From assembly GCA_028821035.1 (NCBI GenBank), contig JAPPHP010000452.1:1-8579 (forward strand): a stretch of DNA of 8,579 nucleotides. Reading direction: 5' to 3'. Shown here one piece after another: positions 5,325 to 8,579 of this stretch. Below the pieces are notes generated by a model that was not told the origin of the DNA, made no database searches, and saw only the letters and a program-made list of their open reading frames with translations. The stretch comes from Gammaproteobacteria bacterium. Lineage in GTDB: Bacteria > Pseudomonadota > Gammaproteobacteria > Pseudomonadales > Azotimanducaceae. Numbering within the stretch: position 1 is the stretch's first letter; each line of letters begins with the position of its first letter. The position numbers were made by a program, and so were the translations under genes.

Positions 5325-7477
5325 CCCGAGCGGCGGCGGCCGCCCTGGTCCTGGTGGCGGCCGCGGCGTTCCCCGCGACGACGGCTCCCATTCCCGAATC
5401 ACCCGACCAGTCCGCCGCCCCCGCGCCGCCCGTGGCGGACGTGCGTCCGCACCGCTACACGCGGCACGGCGTGACCATCGAGGACCCGTACGCCTGGCTG
5501 CGGGACGCGGACTATCCGACGGTCGACGACCCCGAGGTGCTCGCCTACCTGCGGGCGGAGAACGCGTACTTTGACGCCGTGATGGCGCCCGTCCAGCCGC
5601 TGGTGGAGGAACTGTTCGAGGAGATCAAGGCGCGCGAGAAGCCGGACGACGCCTCGGTCCCCCTGCGCGAGGGCGCGTACTTCTACCAGTGGCGCTTCGA
5701 GTCCGGCGCACAGTACCGGACCTGGACGCGCTGGCCCGCGGACGACCCGGACGCGGTGGAGACGATCCTCGACGAACCCGCGCTCGCCGAGGGACAGGAG
5801 TACTTCGCCCTCGGCTCGATGTCGGTGAGCCACGACGGCCGCTACCTCGCCTACAGCACCGACACGAGCGGTGGCGAGCGATACACCATGCGCGTCAAGG
5901 ACCTTCGCGACGGGCGCATCCTCGACGAGCGCATCGAGGACACCCACGGCGACGCCGTCTGGGCCGCGGACGACCGCACCTTCTTCTACCTCGTAATGAA
6001 CGAGCACTGGCGGTCGCACCAGGTGCGGCGCCACGTCGTCGGCACGCCGGCGGAGGCCGACGAGATCGTCTACACGGAGGCGGACAGCGGCTTCTGGGTC
6101 GGTCTCGGGGAAGCCTCGTCGAAGCGCTACGTCGTCATCTCCACCGGCGACCAGGTCACCAGCGAGTCGTACCTCGTTCCCGCGGAGCGGCCCACCGCAG
6201 AGCCCGCGCTGGTCGCTGCGCGGCGGGAAGGCCACGACTACGACATCGACCACCAGGGCGACCGTTTCGTCATTCGGACGAACGATCTCCACAAGAACTT
6301 CCGCCTGGCGGTCGCGCCGGACGGCGCCTTCGCGGAAGAACGCTGGACGGCGCTGCTGGAGGGTTCGGACACCGTCTACATCCGTGGCTTCCAGTGCTTT
6401 CGCGACTGGATCGCCGTCGAGGAACGGGTTGAGGGCATCGACCAGGTACGGTTCCTCGACCGCACGGGTGGCACGCACCGCGTGGCGCTGCCCGAGCCGC
6501 TCCATACGGTCGGCCTCGGCGCGAACGAGGAGTACGACGCCACCGAGGTGCGCCTGCACTACGCCTCGATGGTCACGCCCGACACCGTCTTCGACTACGG
6601 CGTCCCGGACCGGCGGCTCGCCTCGCGCAAGGTCCGCGAGATCCCGAGCGGCTACGACGCGCCGCGCTACACCAGCGAGCGCGTCCTCGCCCCGGCGCGG
6701 GACGGCGCGGCGGTTCCCGTCTCGATCGTACGCCGCACGGACACCCCCCTCGACGGATCGGCGCCGTTGTACCTCTACGGCTACGGCGCATACGGGGCCG
6801 CCATCCCGCCCTCCTTCTCGGCGACCCGCCTCTCGCTGCTGGACCGGGGCTTCGTTTACGCCATCGCGCACGTCCGGGGCGGGAGCGAACTCGGACGTTC
6901 GTGGTACGAACAGGGCAAGCTCGCGGACCGCACCAACACGTTCAACGACTTCGTGGACGTGGCTCGGCACCTGATCGAGGCAGGATTCGTGCGACCCGGC
7001 CGTATCGCGATCGCCGGCGGCAGCGCCGGGGGCGAGCTGATGGGCGCCGTGGTCAACCAGGCGCCGGAACTCTGGGGCGCGGTCGCGGCGCATGTCCCGT
7101 TCGTGGACGTCCTGAACACGATGCTCGACGACACGCTGCCGCTGACCCCCGGCGAGTGGCCCGAATGGGGCAACCCGATCGAGGACCCCGACGCCTTCGC
7201 GCTGATCCGTTCGTATTCGCCCTACGACCAGCTCCGGCCGGGGGCCTATCCCCCGATGCTCGTCACCGCGGGGCTGAGCGATCCCCGCGTGACCTACTGG
7301 GAACCGGCGAAGTACGTCGCGAAGCTGCGCGCGCTCAAGACGGACGACAACCCGCTGGTGCTCAAGACCAACATGGGCGCCGGCCACGGCGGCAAGTCCG
7401 GGCGTTACGACGCGCTGTACGAGGTGGCGGAGGAGTACGCCTTCCTGTTGATGGTGATGGGGATATCGGAGGGCTGA
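5321..7477 (+). CDS. S9A serine peptidase, oligopeptidase B-like, exported
   Basis: The protein has 718 residues from TTG 5321-5323, which overlaps the preceding stop (TTGA). This start gives a plausible signal peptide: MTR, an Ala/Leu/Val-rich core to about residue 17, and a Pro/Ala-rich linker to about residue 40. No ATG fits as well. The N-terminal beta-propeller domain (about 43-430) begins PHRYTRHGVTIEDPYAWLRD. The alpha/beta hydrolase domain holds YGYGAYGAAI, HVRGGSELGRSWYEQGK and GGSAGGELMGAVVNQ. The catalytic triad is Ser568 (GGSAGG), Asp654 (GLSDPRVTYWEP) and His689 (AGHGGKSGRYD), with spacing identical to E. coli OpdB (532/617/652). Oligopeptidase B cleaves short peptides after Lys/Arg. 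Against the E. coli enzyme, as I recall its sequence, the S1 Glu576 is kept (Glu612). Glu578 is Pro614, and Asp460/Asp462 are Pro496/Ser498, so specificity may differ. Family members are mostly cytosolic; export here is inferred from the N-terminus. Confidence 0.92.
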   Translation: MTRAAAAALVLVAAAAFPATTAPIPESPDQSAAPAPPVADVRPHRYTRHGVTIEDPYAWLRDADYPTVDDPEVLAYLRAENAYFDAVMAPVQPLVEELFEEIKAREKPDDASVPLREGAYFYQWRFESGAQYRTWTRWPADDPDAVETILDEPALAEGQEYFALGSMSVSHDGRYLAYSTDTSGGERYTMRVKDLRDGRILDERIEDTHGDAVWAADDRTFFYLVMNEHWRSHQVRRHVVGTPAEADEIVYTEADSGFWVGLGEASSKRYVVISTGDQVTSESYLVPAERPTAEPALVAARREGHDYDIDHQGDRFVIRTNDLHKNFRLAVAPDGAFAEERWTALLEGSDTVYIRGFQCFRDWIAVEERVEGIDQVRFLDRTGGTHRVALPEPLHTVGLGANEEYDATEVRLHYASMVTPDTVFDYGVPDRRLASRKVREIPSGYDAPRYTSERVLAPARDGAAVPVSIVRRTDTPLDGSAPLYLYGYGAYGAAIPPSFSATRLSLLDRGFVYAIAHVRGGSELGRSWYEQGKLADRTNTFNDFVDVARHLIEAGFVRPGRIAIAGGSAGGELMGAVVNQAPELWGAVAAHVPFVDVLNTMLDDTLPLTPGEWPEWGNPIEDPDAFALIRSYSPYDQLRPGAYPPMLVTAGLSDPRVTYWEPAKYVAKLRALKTDDNPLVLKTNMGAGHGGKSGRYDALYEVAEEYAFLLMVMGISEG

Positions 7478-7502
7478 GCGTCCGCCCGCGGCCGGCATCA
7501 GG

Positions 7503-8579
7503 TCAGTCGGCCAACTCCTCCCGAAAGTCCGGATGCGCGATGGCGATGAGCGCTTCAACGCGCTCTTCCGCCGTCTTCGTCCCCAGGTCGGCGACGCCGA
7601 ACTCGGTCACGACCAGGTCGACATCGGTGCGCAAAGCCGTCGCCATCTCAACCCGGGGCACGATGCGCGACACGGTGCCGCCCCGCGCGGTCGCGTTCAT
7701 CGCCACGATGGACCGCCCGCCCTCCGACGCCCGGGCGCCGCGCATGAAATCGACCGCGCCGCCGGTGCCGGATAGCTGCCGGCCGCCCGCCACCTCCGCG
7801 TTGATCTGACCGAAGAGGTCCACCTCCACCGCGGAGTTGACAGAAACGAAGTTGTCGATCCGGCGGATGACGCTGAGCTCGTGGGTGTGGTCGGCTCCGA
7901 CGAACATCACGTCCGGTCGCCCGGCGAGCCATTCGTGCAGGCGCTCGGAACCCAGGGCCAGGCCGGCCACGTGGCGGCCCGCATCGATGTTCTTGCATGC
8001 GCCGGTCACGTTCCCCGCCTCGATGAGGGCCATGCCGCCGTCGTCGATCAGGCCACCGTGCATGCCGAGGTCGTTCCGGTCCCCGAGCGCGCCGAGGATG
8101 GCCATCGGGATGGCGCCGATGCCCGTCTGTATGCAGTCGCCGTCGCGCACCAGGCTGGCCACGTGCGCGCCGATCCGCGCGGCGGCCTCGTCCGGCTCGC
8201 CCGGCGCAACGGTCCCCGGTGGCCGGTCCGACTCGATCACGTAGTCCACGCGCTCCGCATCGATCCGCATGCCCCCGGCCGCCGCGGCAAGCCCGAGGTT
8301 CAGCTCCGCCACGACGAGACGGGACGACTCGAGGGCGGCGCCCACGAAGTCGACGTTCGGCCCGCACACCAGACCACCGTCCGCCGCGCGGGCGACCTGG
8401 ATGAGTGCGACGTCGAGGGGCCCGCCGCGCAGGTACTCGAACACGAACCGCATCTGCATGGGCAGGAACCGTGCGCGCGAGCGGCGCAGGTCCGGCGTCA
8501 TGAAGAACGTGATCATGTCCGCTTCGGCGTCGAGCGCCGTGAAGTCGAAGCGGTTCAGGCCCGGCAGCGGGAACTGCAG
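7503..8579 (-). CDS. Acetyl-CoA hydrolase/transferase family protein (4-hydroxybutyrate CoA-transferase-like), partial
   Basis: The frame is open from the right edge to TGA 7505-7503, giving 358 residues. The family averages about 430, so roughly the first 70-80 residues lie outside the window. An ATG at 8516-8514 is internal, because homologous-looking sequence (GLNRFDFTALDAEAD) continues upstream of it. Recognisable blocks, from N- to C-terminus, are IQTGIGAIPMAILGALGDRN, DNFVSVNSAVEVDLFGQINA, GGRQLSGTGGAVDFMRGA, RGGTVSRIVPRVE and DLVVTEFGVADLGTKTAEER, ending IAHPDFREELAD. These match the family C II-type CoA-transferase fold, which moves CoA between acyl groups or hydrolyses acyl-CoA. In 4-hydroxybutyrate CoA-transferase the GIHSE block carries the catalytic Glu; here it reads MHGGLIDDG, so a hydrolase or altered transferase is possible. 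The gene converges on the peptidase gene with a 25-base gap. Confidence 0.9.
   Translation of the reverse strand: MQFPLPGLNRFDFTALDAEADMITFFMTPDLRRSRARFLPMQMRFVFEYLRGGPLDVALIQVARAADGGLVCGPNVDFVGAALESSRLVVAELNLGLAAAAGGMRIDAERVDYVIESDRPPGTVAPGEPDEAAARIGAHVASLVRDGDCIQTGIGAIPMAILGALGDRNDLGMHGGLIDDGGMALIEAGNVTGACKNIDAGRHVAGLALGSERLHEWLAGRPDVMFVGADHTHELSVIRRIDNFVSVNSAVEVDLFGQINAEVAGGRQLSGTGGAVDFMRGARASEGGRSIVAMNATARGGTVSRIVPRVEMATALRTDVDLVVTEFGVADLGTKTAEERVEALIAIAHPDFREELAD

Noticed and set aside
4065..5402. 445-residue minus-strand frame opposite the acyl-CoA dehydrogenase
   Set aside because: Its composition is typical of an antisense shadow (Arg, Ala, Val, Asp, Gly) and it has no motifs. The plus strand encodes a complete canonical enzyme.
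7478..7502. Terminator between the convergent peptidase and CoA-transferase genes
   Set aside because: Only 25 GC-rich bases, with no stable stem followed by a U-run.
5399..7558. 719-residue minus-strand frame opposite the peptidase
   Set aside because: It is long because of GC bias only. There is no domain signature, and the plus-strand gene has a full catalytic triad.

Overview
The window is high-GC bacterial chromosome (about two thirds G+C by eye). Its genes are tightly packed with strong third-position GC bias. No rRNA, tRNA, CRISPR array, IS element or phage gene is visible. Gene content does not fix the phylum. A UGSC-type selenoprotein implies a host with selenocysteine machinery. 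The acyl-CoA dehydrogenase, CoA-transferase and secreted oligopeptidase suggest an aerobic heterotroph, of the kind common among uncultured marine and soil lineages. That last point is inference.

Left block (1-3030, all minus strand, read right to left). The order is a SRAP/YedK-type DNA-protein crosslink protein (3030-2341), an RDD-family membrane protein (2286-1786), a 349-residue protein of the 'GWTDGLPVVPP' family (1783-734), a decayed fragment of a DUF4143-type AAA ATPase (about 717-390), and a UGSC-family selenoprotein (335 to beyond position 1). The last gene is the most important item. It looks like a 94-aa ORF ending in TGA, but the frame reads straight through that TGA into the family's Sec-Gly-Ser-Cys signature. 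A hairpin with the geometry of a bacterial SECIS element follows directly, so the TGA is very probably a selenocysteine codon. The gene runs off the left edge.

Middle block (3108-4007, plus strand). A two-gene toxin-antitoxin-like module consists of a small XRE-type HTH protein and an overlapping nucleotidyltransferase. A promoter whose -10 lies inside an inverted repeat precedes it, which suggests autoregulation and a leaderless mRNA.

Right block (4140-8579). An acyl-CoA dehydrogenase is followed, with a 4-nt stop/start overlap, by a signal-peptide-bearing oligopeptidase B-like S9A peptidase. In that peptidase several acidic specificity residues known from E. coli OpdB appear to be replaced. 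Convergent to it, and truncated by the right edge, is a CoA-transferase/acetyl-CoA hydrolase family protein.

How the genes fit together: the RDD and 349-aa genes are two bases apart and must be co-expressed. The 349-aa gene and the UGSC selenoprotein form the probable core of a poorly described selenium-dependent redox system, with the AAA fragment as debris between them. The acyl-CoA dehydrogenase and CoA-transferase both act on acyl-CoA but lie on opposite strands, so there is no evidence that they share a pathway.
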